Origin: Comamonas sp. lk
GTDB taxonomy: Bacteria > Pseudomonadota > Gammaproteobacteria > Burkholderiales > Burkholderiaceae_C
Length of the DNA stretch: 6,857 nucleotides
NCBI GenBank assembly: GCA_945898105.1
Contig: CAMDHL010000116.1
Location: 1-6,857 of the forward strand
Direction: 5' to 3'
Positions within the stretch are counted from its first letter, which is position 1; each line of letters starts with the position of its first letter. The position numbers and the translations under genes are program-made. Shown here one piece after another: positions 5,968 to 6,857 of this stretch. The notes under the pieces were generated by a model. It saw nothing but the letters and a program-made list of their open reading frames with translations. It searched no databases and had not been told where the DNA came from.

Positions 5968-6855
5968 TTAGGCCAGAACTTGCTTAAGCCACTCAGCAAA
6001 GGCGGCGCATTCCCAGCGGTCCATCATGCCGGTGCGCCAGCACAGGTAGTGCGCGTGCGGGCTAGGCACGTTGCCGGTAAAGACCTCGCTGGAGCCTAGG
6101 CGCACCAGTGAACCGTTTTCCAGCCAAGGCGCGCCAAGTTTGAGTCGCACCAGCGCAATGCCCATGCCAGCGGCGGCGGCATCGCACATCAGGCCTATGT
6201 CATTGAACTGCGAGCCGTCCACCGGTTCGGGCCAATCCAGCCGGTGCGCGGCGAACCAGGTACGCCAGGGCTCCAGAGGGCTGCGCAGCAGGGGCTGGCT
6301 GGCCAGATCCTGCGCGGTTTCAAAAGGGCCGTGTTCCCGCAAAAAGGCTGGAGATGCCATCGGGGTCACCACGTCTTTGCTCAGGCAGACGTACTCCAGG
6401 TCGGCATAACGCCCGGCGCCAAAGCGCACCGTGAGGTCGGCATCTTCGGCCACCACGTCCAAGAGCGGGATGCTGACCTGCATGGTCAGATCGATTTCCG
6501 GGTAGGCCTCGGTAAATTCACGCAGGCGCGGAATCACCACCGAGCGGGCAAACGTGGGCGTAAGTGCCAGGCGCAGCTTGCGTTTGCCCGGTGCGGCACT
6601 GGAAGTAGGAAATTTTTGCAGCGTGGACAGGCCTTCGCGGACATGGGCCAAATATTCGCTGCCTTCCGTGGTGAGGGAAAAATCGGCGCGGCCAAATAAC
6701 TTGGTGCCGATGATTTGCTCCAGCTGGCGCACCCGATGGCTGACGGCGCTGGGGGTGACGCACAACTCTTCAGAGGCCTGGGTAACGCTGCGCAGGCGCG
6801 CCAAGGCCTCGAAGGTCAGCAGGCATTGGATGGGGGGGATGCGGGCAGTGCTCAT
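5968..6855 (-). CDS. LysR-family transcriptional regulator, GcvA-like subgroup
   Basis: This 295-residue protein is a LysR-type DNA-binding regulator acting in the cytoplasm. The N-terminal winged helix-turn-helix is at about 8-66, opening with PPIQCLLTFEALARLRSVTQAS and continuing ELCVTPSAVSHRVRQLEQIIGTKLFGR; this PP-x-x-x-L-x-x-FEA start and the SAVSH recognition helix are typical of the GcvA type. The periplasmic-binding-like effector domain starts near 91 (KRKLRLALTPTFA) and includes ADLTVRFGAGRYADLEY, close to the D-x-x-x-R-x-G-x-G element of that subgroup. Length is normal. The ATG is two bases from the window edge, so a longer N-terminus cannot be excluded, though the domain start makes this one likely. 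Its promoter and any divergent target gene lie outside. The gene is about 70% GC in one 60-base sample (6121-6180), well above the fimbrial genes, so it looks like the chromosomal flank. Nothing here shows that it controls the fimbriae, and the ligand is unknown. Confidence 0.93.
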   Translation of the reverse strand: MSTARIPPIQCLLTFEALARLRSVTQASEELCVTPSAVSHRVRQLEQIIGTKLFGRADFSLTTEGSEYLAHVREGLSTLQKFPTSSAAPGKRKLRLALTPTFARSVVIPRLREFTEAYPEIDLTMQVSIPLLDVVAEDADLTVRFGAGRYADLEYVCLSKDVVTPMASPAFLREHGPFETAQDLASQPLLRSPLEPWRTWFAAHRLDWPEPVDGSQFNDIGLMCDAAAAGMGIALVRLKLGAPWLENGSLVRLGSSEVFTGNVPSPHAHYLCWRTGMMDRWECAAFAEWLKQVLA

Positions 6856-6857
6856 AA

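Noticed and set aside
6244..6699. 151-codon + strand ORF opposite the LysR gene
   Set aside because: Long antisense ORFs are common in GC-rich genes; the LysR frame is unambiguous.

Overview
The window holds most of a chaperone-usher fimbrial operon on the + strand (1-5172), then a gene-poor stretch with one probable small exported protein on the - strand (5268-5672), then a complete LysR-family regulator on the - strand (5968-6855). The proteins point to a Gram-negative proteobacterium. A betaproteobacterium (Burkholderiales-like) is my best guess from the GC-rich GcvA-type LysR gene, but no marker fixes the genus.

Fimbrial operon, in order: the C-terminal end of a pilin-like subunit (1-279, start outside the window); a PapD/FimC-type periplasmic chaperone (360-1121); an outer-membrane usher (1178-3940); and a two-domain, FimH-like tip adhesin (3958-5172). 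This is the classical pilin-chaperone-usher-adhesin order. The chaperone would take subunits from the Sec translocon, the usher would assemble and secrete them, and the last gene product would sit at the fibre tip. The operon promoter lies upstream of the window.

The most notable feature is in the usher. Its C-terminal plug-side domain is present twice in tandem, at an exact 76-residue offset with no gaps; characterised ushers have one such domain. The adhesin gene is strikingly AT-rich in its receptor-domain half, and that domain has no family I recognise.

The 5173-5967 stretch contains an inverted repeat over the adhesin stop codon, a terminator-like hairpin, a 134-codon - strand ORF with a Shine-Dalgarno site, signal peptide and a short pilin-like mature part, a 22-bp perfect palindrome inside that ORF, and an AT-rich candidate promoter whose spacer is a 17-bp dyad. 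The sampled base composition drops from about 70% GC in the LysR gene to about 30% in parts of the adhesin gene, which suggests the fimbrial genes were acquired.

No tRNA, rRNA, CRISPR array, transposase or insertion sequence was seen. The core is a recognisable fimbrial system; the unusual points are variations on it rather than a wholly new system.
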